DNA of 64,000 nucleotides from Bradyrhizobium sp. LTSP885 (GTDB lineage Bacteria; Pseudomonadota; Alphaproteobacteria; Rhizobiales; Xanthobacteraceae): positions 39,140 to 103,139 of the forward strand of contig NZ_JYMT01000017.1 of assembly GCF_000938305.1 (NCBI RefSeq), given 5' to 3'. Position 1 is the stretch's first letter, and the number at the start of each line of letters is the position of its first letter. Made by a program: the position numbers and the translations under genes. This document shows, one piece after another, positions 44,020 through 53,773 of this stretch. The notes beneath the pieces are model-generated. The model ran no database searches. It was not told where the DNA came from and saw only the letters and a list, made by a program, of their open reading frames with translations.

Positions 44020-45207
44020 ATGTCTGACATGACCATTGCACCGCGCCGGCGCTCGCGTTTCGGCCTCTATTTCGTACCCGTCCTGGTCCTCATCGCTGCG
44101 GTGGCGTGGACCGGATTCTGGTTCTATGCCGCCTCCCAGGTCGGGGTGCAGGCCGACGCCTGGCGCGCGCAGGAGGCCAAGGCCGGTCGGGACTATGATT
44201 GCGGCAACCGCTCGGTGGCAGGTTACCCGTTCCGGCTCGAGATCCGCTGCGCCGACCCGAGCGTGACGCTGGTCTCGCAGACCGCCTCGCCACAGACCTC
44301 GTTCGTCGCGCGGCTCGCCGAGATCCTGGTGGTGGCGCAGATCTACGATCCCAAGCTCGTGATCGCGGAATTCAAGGCGCCGGCGACGCTGGCCGAGCAC
44401 GGCGCGCCGCCGTCGCTGTCGATCAACTGGAGCAAGGGCCGCAGCAGCGTGGTCGGCCTGCCGGCGGTGCCGCAGCGTGCCTCGCTGGTGTTCGACGATC
44501 TCGCCATCGACCGGATCGGCGGCGCGACGCCGGCACCGGTTGCGCGCGCGGGTCATGTCGAGCTGCATGGCCGGCAGGTCGACGGCCCGACCCCGGACAA
44601 TCCGGCGATCGAAACCGTGCTGCAGATCGCGGGTGGCACCCTGCAGGATGTGCATCCGCTGCTGACCCAGCCGTTCAACGCCGATATCCATGCGCGGCTG
44701 AACGGCTTGAAGGATTTTTCGCCGAAACCTTGGCCGCAGCGCTTCCGCGAGATCCAGGCCGCCGGCGGCAGCATCGAGATCATGCAGTCGCGGATCGAGC
44801 AGGGCGATCTGCTCTCGGTCGCCGCCGGCACCCTGCGTCTCAACGCCAATGGCCGCATCGACGGCGAGCTGCAGATGACGGTCGCCGGCCTCGAGCGCGT
44901 GATTCCCGCGCTCGGCATCGACAAGATGCTGGAGGAGGGCGTGCCGCAGGCAACGCTCGATCGCGTCGCGCCGGGCGTGAAGAGCCAGGACATCAGCAAT
45001 CTGTTCGGCGCGCTCGATCGCGCGATTCCCGGGCTCGGCAAGGCGATCAAGCAGAACGCCAATGCCGGCCTGACTGCGGGCATCAATTCGCTCGGCACCG
45101 ACGCCGTGCTCGAGGGCAAGAAGGCCCGCAGCTTCCCGCTCCGCTTTGCCGACGGCGCGGTGCTTTTGGGCCCGCTGAAGGTCGGACAGATTCCGCCGCT
45201 GTTTTGA
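44020..45207 (+). CDS. DUF2125 domain protein (exported or membrane-anchored)
   Basis: The 395-residue product has an N-terminal membrane anchor or uncleaved signal (LYFVPVLVLIAAVAWTGFWFYAA) and a long beta-rich periplasmic part with CGNRSVAGYPFRLEIRC, the hallmark of DUF2125. Both cysteines are positioned for a disulfide. The family is alphaproteobacterial and of unknown function. The ATG at 44020 is chosen over an upstream in-frame codon because the family begins with the basic RRRSRFG stretch. Confidence 0.82.
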   Translation: MSDMTIAPRRRSRFGLYFVPVLVLIAAVAWTGFWFYAASQVGVQADAWRAQEAKAGRDYDCGNRSVAGYPFRLEIRCADPSVTLVSQTASPQTSFVARLAEILVVAQIYDPKLVIAEFKAPATLAEHGAPPSLSINWSKGRSSVVGLPAVPQRASLVFDDLAIDRIGGATPAPVARAGHVELHGRQVDGPTPDNPAIETVLQIAGGTLQDVHPLLTQPFNADIHARLNGLKDFSPKPWPQRFREIQAAGGSIEIMQSRIEQGDLLSVAAGTLRLNANGRIDGELQMTVAGLERVIPALGIDKMLEEGVPQATLDRVAPGVKSQDISNLFGALDRAIPGLGKAIKQNANAGLTAGINSLGTDAVLEGKKARSFPLRFADGAVLLGPLKVGQIPPLF

Positions 45208-45233
45208 GCGTATTCACATCGTGAAAGCCGTCC

Positions 45234-45319
45234 CGTCATTGCGAGGAGCATAGCGACGAAGCAATCCATGCTTCGTCGTATGCGGCGCGATGGATTGCTT
45301 CGCTTTGCTCGCAATGACG
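45234..45319. repeat. Palindromic repeat, CGTCATTGCGAG family, copy 3
   Basis: CGTCATTGCGAGGAGCATAG at the left, TTTGCTCGCAATGACG at the right, with AAGCAATCCATG/CGATGGATTGCTT arms. It lies between the DUF2125 and porin genes. Confidence 0.85.
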
Positions 45320-45493
45320 GAGGATGGAGCTACGCACTCGATATTCCTCGCGCGCGATATCGCGGTTCACGGTGAAGTATTCCCGCCGTCGCAATAAGAA
45401 AAACGTGACCGCAATCTTACGCGACCCCGCGAATATCGCCGCCTGACCGCCGCTCTCTCCACCGGGGAAACAACCTGGTGTGGGAGGCGACGT

Positions 45494-47050
45494 ATGAGAG
45501 TACTCACGGGAATCCTGCTCGGCGGCATTCTGCTGGTGGCCGGGCCCGCATGGGCTGACGACGATGCGTCGGAGCTGCGCGCGTTGAAAGCGCGCCTGAA
45601 GCAGCTCGAGCAGCGCATGGAGTCGCAGGCGCGCAAGCAGGAGGTGCAGGCCGCAAGAGTGGACGCGCAGATCGCGACCAAGGCGCCGTCGCCGTTTGAT
45701 CCCTGTGCGTCCGGCAAGCTCTGCTACAAGGGCGTCAGCTTCACTTTCGGTGGCTGGATCGACCTCACCGGCATCTATCGCAGCCGCAATCTTGCCTCCG
45801 ATACCGGCTCGGTCTTCAACTTCATTCCGTTCCCGCAGAGCAAGAACTACAACACCGGCGAGCAGCGCTTCTCCGCGCGCCAGACCCGCTTCTCGATGCT
45901 TGCCGAAGCCGACGCGACCGCGAACACCCATATCGCGGGCTTTGGCGAGATCGATTTCGAAGGCGCGGCGCAGACCGCAAATTCGGTCGCGACCAACTCC
46001 TATAATCCGCGGCTGCGGCAGGCGAGCATCGAGATCGACCGCACCGATCTCGGCCTGCATGTCCTCGCCGGCCAGTCCTGGTCGTTGAACACGCCGAGCA
46101 AGGCGGGCATCGATCCGCGCGTGGCCGAGACGCCCGGTGTGATCGATTTCGAACTGGTGCCGGGCTTCCTCGGCGCGCGGCAGCCCGGTGTCCGCGTCTG
46201 GCAGGACATCGGGCCCGAGTTCAAACTCGCCGTCTCGGCCGAGAATCCGCAGACATCGTTCTTCGGCGGCAACACGCCGCTGGTCGGCACGCCGGCGGCC
46301 GGGCCGCAGGGCGTGCTGAATCCGAACCTGCTGGTGAACCTGACCGGGCCGGGCGGCAGCTTCTTCAACAACGCGAACAATGTCAGCTTGAACCACATTC
46401 CCGACCTCACGGTGAAAGCGGCGTGGGATCCGCGGCTCGGGCCTTACAGACTGCATGTCGAGGGCTGGGCGGAGTATCGCGACTTCTACGATCGTTTCAA
46501 CTTCGCCAATCACGACGTCAACACCGTAAGCTTCGGCGGTCACCTCTCGGCCGAGATCGTGCCGAAGACGCTGGACGTGCAGGCCTCGGCCTCCTATGGC
46601 GCGCTCGGCCGCTTCACGGCAACCCCGTTTCCGGACGTGACTGTGCGGCAGGACGGCTCGATCCAGCCATTGCCGATCACGGCATTCCTTGTGGGGACGG
46701 TCTGGCATACGACACCGTCGCTCGATCTCTATGCCTATGCGGGTCTGGAGAAGACCAAGGCGACGTTCTCCGATGTCGGCACGGTGCCGTTCGGCTACGG
46801 CAATCCGCTCTACAACAATCTCGGCTGCAACACCGAAAATTCGCCGGCCGCGACCTGCAACGGCAACACGTCCGAGGTCAGGCAGTACACCGCGGGCTTC
46901 TACGACACGATCTTCAAGGGCGCCTACGGCACCATCAAGGCCGGCGCCCAGTATTCCTACACCCAGCGCTTCGCGTTCTCAGGCGTCGGCGGTGCGCCGA
47001 AGAGCGACGACCACATCATCATGACGCAGATTCGGTACTACCCTTTCTAG
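45494..47050 (+). CDS. Outer-membrane porin with periplasmic coiled coil
   Basis: The 518-residue product has a signal peptide (MRVLTGILLGGILLVAGPAWA), a short heptad-rich coiled coil (LRALKARLKQLEQRMESQ) and a disulfide-prone CASGKLCYKG. A beta-barrel follows, starting VSFTFGGWIDLTGIYRSRN and ending in Phe (IRYYPF). The GVS-FTFGGWID start is typical of rhizobial porins of this kind. The ATG at 45494 follows GGGAGGCG. Its ligand preference cannot be read. Confidence 0.85.
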   Translation: MRVLTGILLGGILLVAGPAWADDDASELRALKARLKQLEQRMESQARKQEVQAARVDAQIATKAPSPFDPCASGKLCYKGVSFTFGGWIDLTGIYRSRNLASDTGSVFNFIPFPQSKNYNTGEQRFSARQTRFSMLAEADATANTHIAGFGEIDFEGAAQTANSVATNSYNPRLRQASIEIDRTDLGLHVLAGQSWSLNTPSKAGIDPRVAETPGVIDFELVPGFLGARQPGVRVWQDIGPEFKLAVSAENPQTSFFGGNTPLVGTPAAGPQGVLNPNLLVNLTGPGGSFFNNANNVSLNHIPDLTVKAAWDPRLGPYRLHVEGWAEYRDFYDRFNFANHDVNTVSFGGHLSAEIVPKTLDVQASASYGALGRFTATPFPDVTVRQDGSIQPLPITAFLVGTVWHTTPSLDLYAYAGLEKTKATFSDVGTVPFGYGNPLYNNLGCNTENSPAATCNGNTSEVRQYTAGFYDTIFKGAYGTIKAGAQYSYTQRFAFSGVGGAPKSDDHIIMTQIRYYPF

Positions 47051-47378
47051 GGCATGACGACGATGCGCGTATGTGAGGTGGGCACGCAGCTCGGGCTCCC
47101 TCGCCCCTTGCGGGGGAGGGTTGGGGAGAGGGGTAGCCCCGGGCGAGACGATCGACGAGCGCATCGCTCTCGCAATCCCTTAATGTCTTCCGTCATTGCG
47201 AGCGAAGCGAAGCAATCCATCTCTCCACACATGCGGAGCGATGGATTGCTTCGTCGCTATCGCTCCTCGCAATGACGGCGTTTCACGTTCGAGCGCGCAA
47301 CGAATTCGATGTCGTTCCTGGCTTTCGCCAGGACGACGATGGGGTGATTGCCGCGCAATCAGTCTCGCATCGCACGCA
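47051..47378. other. Intergenic stretch carrying three hairpin elements
   Basis: It holds CCCTCGCCCCTTGCGGGGGAGGG (47098-47120, probably the porin terminator), a CGTCATTGCGAG-family copy (47191-47277) and GTCGTTCCTGGCTTTCGCCAGGACGAC-type hairpin (47311-47337, near the tyrA end). No gene is seen. Confidence 0.7.
47191..47277. repeat. Palindromic repeat, CGTCATTGCGAG family, copy 4
   Basis: CGTCATTGCGAGCGAAGCGA at the left and CGCTCCTCGCAATGACG at the right, with AAGCAATCCAT/ATGGATTGCTT inner arms. Almost identical in layout to copy 2. Confidence 0.85.
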
Positions 47379-48332
47379 TCACTCCGCCTTGTTTGCCAGA
47401 TTCGCGTGCGGGCGGCCGAAGTCGGGGGCGGCGGAGTCCTGGCCGATCTCGACGATGCCGCGGCGGATGGCGCGGGTGCGGGTGAAGTGATCGAACAGCG
47501 CCTCGCCGTCGCCGCGCCGGATCGCGCGGGTGAGTTTTGCGAGATCCTCGGTGAAGGTGCCGAGCATCTCCAGCACGGCGTCCTTGTTGGCGAGGAACAC
47601 GTCGCGCCACATCGTCGGATCGGAGGCTGCGATGCGGGTGAAATCGCGAAAACCGCCGGCGGAGAATTTGATCACCTCGGATTCCGTCACCTGCGCCAGC
47701 TCATCGGCAGTGCCGACGATGGTGTAGGCGATCAGATGCGGCAGATGGCTGGTGATCGCCAGCACGAGATCATGATGATCCGGCGTCATGATCTCGACCT
47801 TGGCGCCGAGCCCGGCCCAGAACGCGCGCAGCCGCTCGGTCGCGGCAGGATCGGTTCCTTCCGGCGGCGTCAGGATGCACCAGCGGTTGATGAAGAGCTC
47901 GGGAAAGCCGGAATCCGGACCGGAATGCTCGGTGCCGGCGACCGGATGTGCCGGCACGAAGTGCACGCCATCAGGCAGATGCGGCGCCATGTCCTTGACG
48001 ACGGCGCCCTTCACCGAGCCGACGTCGGAAATGATCGCGCCGGGCTTGAGGTATTCAGCGATCTCGGCCGCGACCGGGCCGCAGGCGCCGACGGGAATGC
48101 AGAGGATGACGAGATCGGCATCCTTGACGGCCTCCGCATTGGTCGCGACCACCTGGTCGACGATGCCGAGCTCGGCGACGCGGGCACGCGTCTTCTCCGA
48201 GCGCGCTGTGGTCACGATCTCACCGACCAGTCCCTGCGCGCGGGCGCCGCGCGCGATCGAGCCGCCGATCAGGCCGAAGCCGATCAGCGCGACGCGTTTG
48301 AAGATCGGAGTTGTCGTCACGTCAACAGTCAC
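47379..48332 (-). CDS. tyrA: Prephenate (or arogenate) dehydrogenase
   Basis: This enzyme of about 317 residues oxidatively decarboxylates prephenate toward tyrosine. It has the NAD(P) motif [16 protein letters not shown], the SDVGSVKG block and the catalytic-His segment [15 protein letters not shown]. The GTG at 48332 overlaps the hisC stop as GTGA, indicating coupling; a GTG at 48320 is an alternative. It is third in the chorismate mutase-hisC-tyrA operon. Substrate choice between prephenate and arogenate is not resolved. Confidence 0.92.
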   Translation of the reverse strand: MTVDVTTTPIFKRVALIGFGLIGGSIARGARAQGLVGEIVTTARSEKTRARVAELGIVDQVVATNAEAVKDADLVILCIPVGACGPVAAEIAEYLKPGAIISDVGSVKGAVVKDMAPHLPDGVHFVPAHPVAGTEHSGPDSGFPELFINRWCILTPPEGTDPAATERLRAFWAGLGAKVEIMTPDHHDLVLAITSHLPHLIAYTIVGTADELAQVTESEVIKFSAGGFRDFTRIAASDPTMWRDVFLANKDAVLEMLGTFTEDLAKLTRAIRRGDGEALFDHFTRTRAIRRGIVEIGQDSAAPDFGRPHANLANKAE

Positions 48333-49426
48333 TTTCCGGCCAGGAAGTCGCGCAGGCCCTCGACCACGAGGCGGTTGGCCTCCTCGGTGCCGATGGTCAT
48401 GCGCAGCGCATGCGGCAGCTTGTAATTGTTGAGCGCCCGCAGCACCAGGCCGCGCCTGGTGAGATAGGCGTCGGCCTCTGCCGCGCTCTTGCCCTTCTCG
48501 GTCGGGAAATGGATCAGCACGAAGTTCGCGACGCTGGGCGTCACCTTGAGGCCGAGCTTGCCGATCTCCTCGGTCAGCCAGTTGCGCCACTGTTCGGTGT
48601 GGCTCTTCGACATCTGCACATGTGCACTGTCCTCGATCGCCGCCGCCGCCGCCAGCATCGCCGGCGCCGAGACGTTGAACGGACCGCGGATGCGGTTGCA
48701 GGCATCGACGATATGCGCCGGGCCGAACATCCAGCCGATCCGCAATGCGGCAAGGCCGTGGATCTTCGAGAAGGTGTGCGCCACCACGGTATTCTCGGTG
48801 GTCGCCACCAGCTCGATGCCCATCTCGTAGTCGTTGCGCGAGACGTAATCGGCATAAGCGGCGTCGAGCACCAGCACCACGTGCGAGGGCAGGCCGGCGT
48901 GCAGCCGCTTGACCTCGTCGAACGGCAGATAGGTGCCGGTCGGATTGTTCGGGTTGGCGAGCCACACGAGCTTGGTGCGCGGCGTCACCGCCTTGAGGAT
49001 CGCATCGACATCGGCGGTGAAGTTGGTTTCGGCCGCGACGACGTTCTTCGCGCCGTTCGCCATCGTCGCGATCGGGTAGACCAGGAAGCCATGGGTGGTC
49101 GAGATCGCCTCGTCACCCTGGCCGAGATAGGTGTGGGCGAGCAAATTGAGGATCTCGTCGGAACCGGCGCCGCAGATGATACGGTCGGGATCGAGGCCGT
49201 AAGTGCGCCCGATCGCCTCGCGCAGCACGCGCGAGGTGCCTTCCGGATAATCCTCCAGATGGTCGACCGCGTGCTTGTAGGCTTCCATCGCCTTCGGCGA
49301 CGGGCCGAACGGCGTCTCGTTGGCGGACAGCTTGAACACCTTGCGGCCCGGTTCCGGCACCGGGCTCTTGCCGGGCGTGTAGGGCGCAATATCGAGAATG
49401 CCGGGATTCGGCACGGGGCGGGACAT
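48329..49426 (-). CDS. hisC: Histidinol-phosphate/aromatic aminotransferase
   Basis: The 365-residue fold-type I PLP enzyme has [19 protein letters not shown], the nucleotide-like GAGSDEIL turn, [11 protein letters not shown] and the PLP Lys in [16 protein letters not shown]. The ATG at 49426 is behind GGAG. It sits between chorismate mutase and tyrA, so its main job may be transamination of prephenate or 4-hydroxyphenylpyruvate as well as histidinol phosphate; a dual role is known for HisC homologues in such operons. Confidence 0.93.
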   Translation of the reverse strand: MSRPVPNPGILDIAPYTPGKSPVPEPGRKVFKLSANETPFGPSPKAMEAYKHAVDHLEDYPEGTSRVLREAIGRTYGLDPDRIICGAGSDEILNLLAHTYLGQGDEAISTTHGFLVYPIATMANGAKNVVAAETNFTADVDAILKAVTPRTKLVWLANPNNPTGTYLPFDEVKRLHAGLPSHVVLVLDAAYADYVSRNDYEMGIELVATTENTVVAHTFSKIHGLAALRIGWMFGPAHIVDACNRIRGPFNVSAPAMLAAAAAIEDSAHVQMSKSHTEQWRNWLTEEIGKLGLKVTPSVANFVLIHFPTEKGKSAAEADAYLTRRGLVLRALNNYKLPHALRMTIGTEEANRLVVEGLRDFLAGK

Positions 49427-49483
49427 CTTCAACTCCGGATAGGCGGGCTAGCTCTTAGGTCAAATCTTGCTTCAAATCTTACG

Positions 49484-50347
49484 TCAGATCTTGGCGGACC
49501 CGTTGGTGGGAACCGTATAGCGCGTTGCGTGGCTGCCGACGAGGGCCGACGAGCGGACCGAGGCGCCGGCCTTGATCAAAGCGAGCTTGATGATCTCAAA
49601 GCCGCTTTTATGAGGGTCTTGCCCCGTGACCGAGACCAGCAGGGCCGCGCCGTCGAAGGCGGTGTCGGGCACCGCGACAATCTCGGCCAGCGGCGCCAGC
49701 GCGCGTGCGACGTCGGCGTTCCAGCCGGAGACGCGCACGCTCCACATCTGGACTTCGGTGACCATGGCGTCGTCGGCGACCCGCGAGACCACGAACACCG
49801 GCAGCGCGGCCGGGTGGTCGGCGCGTTCGAGGAACGGCAATCGCGCGATGATCTTCGGCGCGCCATCAGCCTCGAGCGCGTTCCACCACGGCGTGCGGCT
49901 CGAGATCGCGGAGACCAGCGCGAGGTCGCCCTTGGATTTCGCTACCGCTTCGACCGCGGCCTGCGCGCTGAAATGCGCGACGTAAGGCACCACGAAGCCG
50001 AAATGGAACCGTGCCGAGTCGCGCATCGCGGGCTCGCCGACCGAGACGTCGGCATGCACCGCGAACGGCGCCTGGACGTAAGTGAACGTCGAGATGATAA
50101 CGCGCCAGATGCTCTCGATGGTGTCGAGCGGCAGGATGCCGCGATGGCGCCGGACAAGCTCGCGCATCATGCTGGCCTCGCGCGCCGGGCGAAACGCCGA
50201 GCCGACCTCCTGGGTCTGCTTGACCTGGATCAGGCGGTCGATGATGTCGCCGCGCGCCATCAGCAGGCGGTGAACCTGCTCGTCGATTGCGTCGATCTCT
50301 TTGCGCAGCTCCTGCAGCGAAGGCGGCGACGGGGGTGGCTTGGACAT
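49484..50347 (-). CDS. Chorismate mutase with long C-terminal extension
   Basis: The 287-residue protein begins with an AroQ-type chorismate mutase helix bundle of about 95 residues ([20 protein letters not shown], then [15 protein letters not shown] and [14 protein letters not shown]), with the catalytic Arg and Lys positions present. The remaining 190 residues form an alpha/beta domain ([36 protein letters not shown]) that I do not recognise as prephenate dehydratase because the Thr-Arg-Phe motif is missing. It starts the operon with hisC and tyrA. Confidence 0.85.
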   Translation of the reverse strand: MSKPPPSPPSLQELRKEIDAIDEQVHRLLMARGDIIDRLIQVKQTQEVGSAFRPAREASMMRELVRRHRGILPLDTIESIWRVIISTFTYVQAPFAVHADVSVGEPAMRDSARFHFGFVVPYVAHFSAQAAVEAVAKSKGDLALVSAISSRTPWWNALEADGAPKIIARLPFLERADHPAALPVFVVSRVADDAMVTEVQMWSVRVSGWNADVARALAPLAEIVAVPDTAFDGAALLVSVTGQDPHKSGFEIIKLALIKAGASVRSSALVGSHATRYTVPTNGSAKI

Positions 50348-50525
50348 CGGAAAACCTTGAGGTCCGGGCGGCCCGATGCCGCGTCAGACAGGGCTCTGAT
50401 TAGAAAAGACGGGCGCCGAAAGCAAAGAGAAACGTCGCGGCTCAGCCCTGCGCTGACAGGGTTAACCATGCCCCTGGGCCGGGCTGTCTTGACGACGGGA
50501 GGACCGAGGACTAGCTTTGCCGTAC

Positions 50526-50587
50526 TCCGTGGTCATTTGAGCCGGCCGGCTTGCAGCCACGTTAAACAACTCGCTAAACAGGCCGGG
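50526..50587 (+). ncRNA. SAM-II riboswitch aptamer upstream of metX
   Basis: The sequence fits the SAM-II (metA-motif) pseudoknot: stem P1 is CGTGG (50528-50532) with CCACG (50557-50561). The loop carries GGTCATTTGAGCCGGCC, and the A-rich joining strand is TTAAACAACTCGCTAAACAG. P2 pairs CCGGCC (50542-50547) with GGCCGG (50581-50586). This class senses S-adenosylmethionine and is known upstream of metX and metA in alphaproteobacteria. It lies about 100 nt before metX. Confidence 0.85.
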
Positions 50588-50633
50588 GACGCATCAGCTC
50601 CCGGCCGAACCTTTTGTTCAGGCCGGGTTTTTT
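50581..50633 (+). terminator. Antiterminator/terminator switch of the SAM-II riboswitch
   Basis: CCCGGCC (50600-50606) can pair either with the upstream GGCCGGG (50581-50587), which also forms riboswitch P2, or with the downstream GGCCGGG (50621-50627). The latter hairpin is followed by TTTTTT, an intrinsic terminator. SAM binding would occupy the upstream strand and so favour termination. Confidence 0.8.
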
Positions 50634-50683
50634 ATGGCCTGATCTCCGTTCGAGGCCTCCCGCGTGGAGGCGAGGTCGCCTAC

Positions 50684-51892
50684 ATGAGCAACGTGCGTCC
50701 AATAACGAGCCCGCCGATCCACAGCGATGATCGTGCCCATGAGACGGATCATCCGTCGTCTTTGGTGGCGAAGTTCGGCATGGACCAGCCCTTGAAACTC
50801 GATTGCGGCGTCGATCTCGCACCATTCCAGATTGCCTACCAGACCTATGGCGAACTGAATGCTGATCGCTCCAACGCGATCCTGGTCTGCCACGCGCTGA
50901 CCGGCGATCAGCACGTCAACAATATCCATCCCGTCACCGGCAAGGGCGGCTGGTGGGACACCATGGTCGGTGTCGGCAAGCCGCTCGATCCGAGCAAGTA
51001 CTTCATCATCTGCTCCAACGTGATCGGCGGCTGCATGGGCTCGACCGGGCCGGCCTCGATCAATCCGGCTACAGCTAAGGTGTGGGGACTCGATTTTCCG
51101 ATCATCACGATCCCCGACATGGTGCGTGCGCAGGCGATGCTGATCGATCGCCTCGGCATCACCACGCTGTTCTGCGTGGTCGGCGGCTCGATGGGCGGCA
51201 TGCAGGCGCTGCAATGGACCGCGGCCTATCCTGAGCGCGTGTTCTCGACGCTGGCGATCGCCTGCTCGACGCGCCACTCGGCGCAGAATATCGCGTTCCA
51301 TGAGCTGGGCCGGCAGGCGGTGATGGCCGATCCGGATTGGCGCGGCGGCCGCTACGTCGACGAGGACACGCATCCGCACCGCGGCCTCGCCGTGGCGCGG
51401 ATGGCCGCGCACATCACTTATCTTTCGGACGCCGCGCTGCATCGCAAGTTCGGGCGGCGGATGCAGGACCGCGAGCTGCCGACCTTCTCGTTCGATGCGG
51501 ATTTCCAGGTCGAGAGCTATCTGCGTTACCAGGGCTCGTCTTTTGTCGAGCGCTTCGACTCCAACAGCTATCTCTATCTGACCCGCGCGATGGACTATTT
51601 CGATATCGCCGGCGACCACGACGGCGTGCTGGCGAAGGCGTTCACCGGCATCAAGACACGCTTCTGCGTGGTGTCCTTCACCAGCGACTGGCTGTTTCCG
51701 ACCTCGGAATCGCGTGCGCTGGTGCACGCGCTCAATGCGTCGAGCGCGCGGGTGTCGTTTGCCGAGATCGAGACCGATCGCGGCCACGATGCCTTCCTGC
51801 TCGACGTGCCCGAATTCCTCGATATCGTCCGCGCCTTTCTGCACTCAGCAGGCAAGGCGCGCGGACTTAACGATAGCGACGGCCAGTCATGA
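50684..51892 (+). CDS. metX: Homoserine O-acetyltransferase
   Basis: The 402-residue alpha/beta hydrolase-fold enzyme acetylates homoserine for methionine synthesis. It has [12 protein letters not shown], the oxyanion segment [14 protein letters not shown], the nucleophile Ser in [14 protein letters not shown] and the Asp and His in FTSDWLFP and [10 protein letters not shown]. The ATG at 50684 is chosen; the frame stays open far upstream through the opposite-strand operon, which is coincidence. It overlaps metW by four bases and is controlled by the SAM-II element. Some family members use succinyl-CoA. Confidence 0.95.
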   Translation: MSNVRPITSPPIHSDDRAHETDHPSSLVAKFGMDQPLKLDCGVDLAPFQIAYQTYGELNADRSNAILVCHALTGDQHVNNIHPVTGKGGWWDTMVGVGKPLDPSKYFIICSNVIGGCMGSTGPASINPATAKVWGLDFPIITIPDMVRAQAMLIDRLGITTLFCVVGGSMGGMQALQWTAAYPERVFSTLAIACSTRHSAQNIAFHELGRQAVMADPDWRGGRYVDEDTHPHRGLAVARMAAHITYLSDAALHRKFGRRMQDRELPTFSFDADFQVESYLRYQGSSFVERFDSNSYLYLTRAMDYFDIAGDHDGVLAKAFTGIKTRFCVVSFTSDWLFPTSESRALVHALNASSARVSFAEIETDRGHDAFLLDVPEFLDIVRAFLHSAGKARGLNDSDGQS

Positions 51893-52554
51893 ACATCCAG
51901 CACACATTGCCATTGCAGGGCGTCACGCCCGAGCGAACCGGAAGCTATCGCACCGATCATCTGCTGGTCGCCGACATGGTTCGTGCCGGCTCGCGCGTGC
52001 TCGACGTCGGCTGCGGTGACGGCGAGTTGCTGCAATTGCTCGAGACCCGCGGTATCGACGGCCGCGGCATCGAGCTGTCGCGCGAAGGCGTCAACCGCTG
52101 CGTCGCCAAGGGCCTCGCGGTGGTGCAGGGCGACGCCGACACCGACCTCGTCAACTATCCCGACGATGCCTTCGACTATGTGATCCTGTCGCAGACGCTG
52201 CAGGCCACGCGGCAGCCGCGGGTGGTGCTGGAAAACCTGCTGCGCATCGGCCAGCGCGCCATCGTCTCGTTCCCGAATTTCGGGTTCTGGAAGATGCGGC
52301 TGCAGCTTCTGATCGGCGGCCACATGCCGCGCACCGAGAACCTGCCGGCGACCTGGTACGACACATCAAACATCCATTTCTGCACCATCAAGGATTTCGT
52401 GGAGCTGTGCGGCGAGATCAACGTCAAGATGGAGCGCGCGGTCGCGCTCGATCTCTACGGCCGCCCGGTGCCGCTCAATCTGCCCTGGTGGGTCTGGAAT
52501 ATGTTCGGCGAGCAGGGCGTGTTCCTGCTCAGCCGGGGCACGAAAGGGAAGTGA
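51889..52554 (+). CDS. metW: Methionine biosynthesis protein MetW
   Basis: The 221-residue methyltransferase-like protein has the SAM-binding-like motif [31 protein letters not shown] and the MetW block [14 protein letters not shown] and [13 protein letters not shown]. It supports MetX activity in methionine synthesis. Its ATG overlaps the metX stop (ATGA), so the two are translated together. Confidence 0.95.
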   Translation: MNIQHTLPLQGVTPERTGSYRTDHLLVADMVRAGSRVLDVGCGDGELLQLLETRGIDGRGIELSREGVNRCVAKGLAVVQGDADTDLVNYPDDAFDYVILSQTLQATRQPRVVLENLLRIGQRAIVSFPNFGFWKMRLQLLIGGHMPRTENLPATWYDTSNIHFCTIKDFVELCGEINVKMERAVALDLYGRPVPLNLPWWVWNMFGEQGVFLLSRGTKGK

Positions 52555-52564
52555 TTGCCCTTGG

Positions 52565-52668
52565 CGTCATTCCGGGATGGTCCGAAGGACCAGACCTCAG
52601 ATGCGCAATTGCGCATCGGGGAATCTCGAGATTCCGGGTTCGATGCGTTGCATCGCCCCGGAATGACG
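52565..52668. repeat. Palindromic repeat, CGTCATTCCGGG family, copy 2
   Basis: It begins CGTCATTCCGGGATGGTCCG and ends CCCCGGAATGACG, with a central GCGCAATTGCGC palindrome and CTCGAGATTCCGGG as in the copy at 36221. It separates convergent metW and the hydrolase gene. Confidence 0.85.
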
Positions 52669-52670
52669 GC

Positions 52671-53543
52671 TCACACTGGCACTGCGACCATCGATCTCGG
52701 ATCGCGCACCGGCCAGCGCGCGGCCTCCACCAGCCCAATGAAGCGTTCCACCATTTCGTTGAACAGCGCCGGCTCTTCGAGATTGAGCACATGGCCCGCC
52801 TTCGGAAAGAAGGCGAGGCCCGCGGCCGGCAAATGCTTCTTCAGGAACAGGCTCGGCGCGACGCAATTGTCGTCCTCGTCGCCGCACAGTATCAGCGCCG
52901 GCGTTGGCACCTTCCGGATTGCTTCTGTCATGGTGTAGATCGAGGGCCGGCCGCCTTGAAAACTGCGCATCGTGTTCGCCGAGCCCTTGGCATCATGGCG
53001 TGCCAGCGCGGCGTAGAAATCGGCGTGGCCGCGCGGATCCTTCAGCAGGAACGGAATCCGGCTCGGTGCCTCGCGCGTCACCTTGGCAACCTCAACCGAG
53101 CCGATCGCCTCGTACTGCTCGGCATTGGCGCGGCATTGGGCACGGAAAGCGTCGAGGTTCTCGAGGCCGGAGCCGGAGCCGACGGCGGCCAGCGTCATCG
53201 AAAGCGCGCGCTCCGGCGCGTTGAGGCCGATCTGCAATGAGGAATAGGAGCCCATCGAGAGGCCGACGAAATGCGCCTTCTCGATTCCGAGGTGGTCGAG
53301 CACCGCGAGCGCGTCGGTGTAGAAATGCTGGTAGGTGTAGACGTCGGCGCTCAGTGGCACGTCCGAGGGCGTGTAGCCGCGCGCCGAATAGGCGATGCAG
53401 CGGTGCCCACGCGAGAAATAGCGCAGCTGCGGTTCCCAGTTGGTGTGATCCGCCGCGAACTCGTGCAGGAAAATGATCGGGGTTCCGTGGCCTGCCTCTT
53501 CGAAATAAAGGCGGACATTATCTTTCGTCATGGCATGGGGCAT
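52671..53543 (-). CDS. Alpha/beta hydrolase
   Basis: The 290-residue product has the oxyanion region IIFLHEFAADHTNWEPQL, the nucleophile elbow VGLSMGSYSS, a late GDEDD with the acid and the His in FPKAGHVLNLEEP. This fits 3-oxoadipate enol-lactonase-like or esterase-like hydrolases, but no pathway neighbour helps. The ATG at 53543 follows GAGAGGAAAG; the open frame upstream is unrelated sequence. Confidence 0.88.
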   Translation of the reverse strand: MPHAMTKDNVRLYFEEAGHGTPIIFLHEFAADHTNWEPQLRYFSRGHRCIAYSARGYTPSDVPLSADVYTYQHFYTDALAVLDHLGIEKAHFVGLSMGSYSSLQIGLNAPERALSMTLAAVGSGSGLENLDAFRAQCRANAEQYEAIGSVEVAKVTREAPSRIPFLLKDPRGHADFYAALARHDAKGSANTMRSFQGGRPSIYTMTEAIRKVPTPALILCGDEDDNCVAPSLFLKKHLPAAGLAFFPKAGHVLNLEEPALFNEMVERFIGLVEAARWPVRDPRSMVAVPV

Positions 53544-53773
53544 TGAACTTTCCTCTCGTGGGCCGGCTCCAGATTTGCAGTTAATTTCCGAGGCTGCAAT
53601 GCGGCAGTTCCGGCTCTTTTCGTCATCGAATCTTCGCGGAATGACCCAGAAATCGTTGTCCCAGCGCCGCATGAAATCGTCCTCTCGCCACATCCCGGCA
53701 CTCAAAACCACCGCCGCGTTTCGCAAGGAACGCGGTCGGGGAACCGGGGGTGTTACAGAGGATCTCATCGAGT

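Noticed and set aside
48311..50683. Open frame on the + strand continuous with metX for almost 2.4 kb upstream
   Set aside because: It runs antisense through hisC and the chorismate mutase gene and through the SAM-II riboswitch. Its translation has no family features, and metX homology begins only at 50684.
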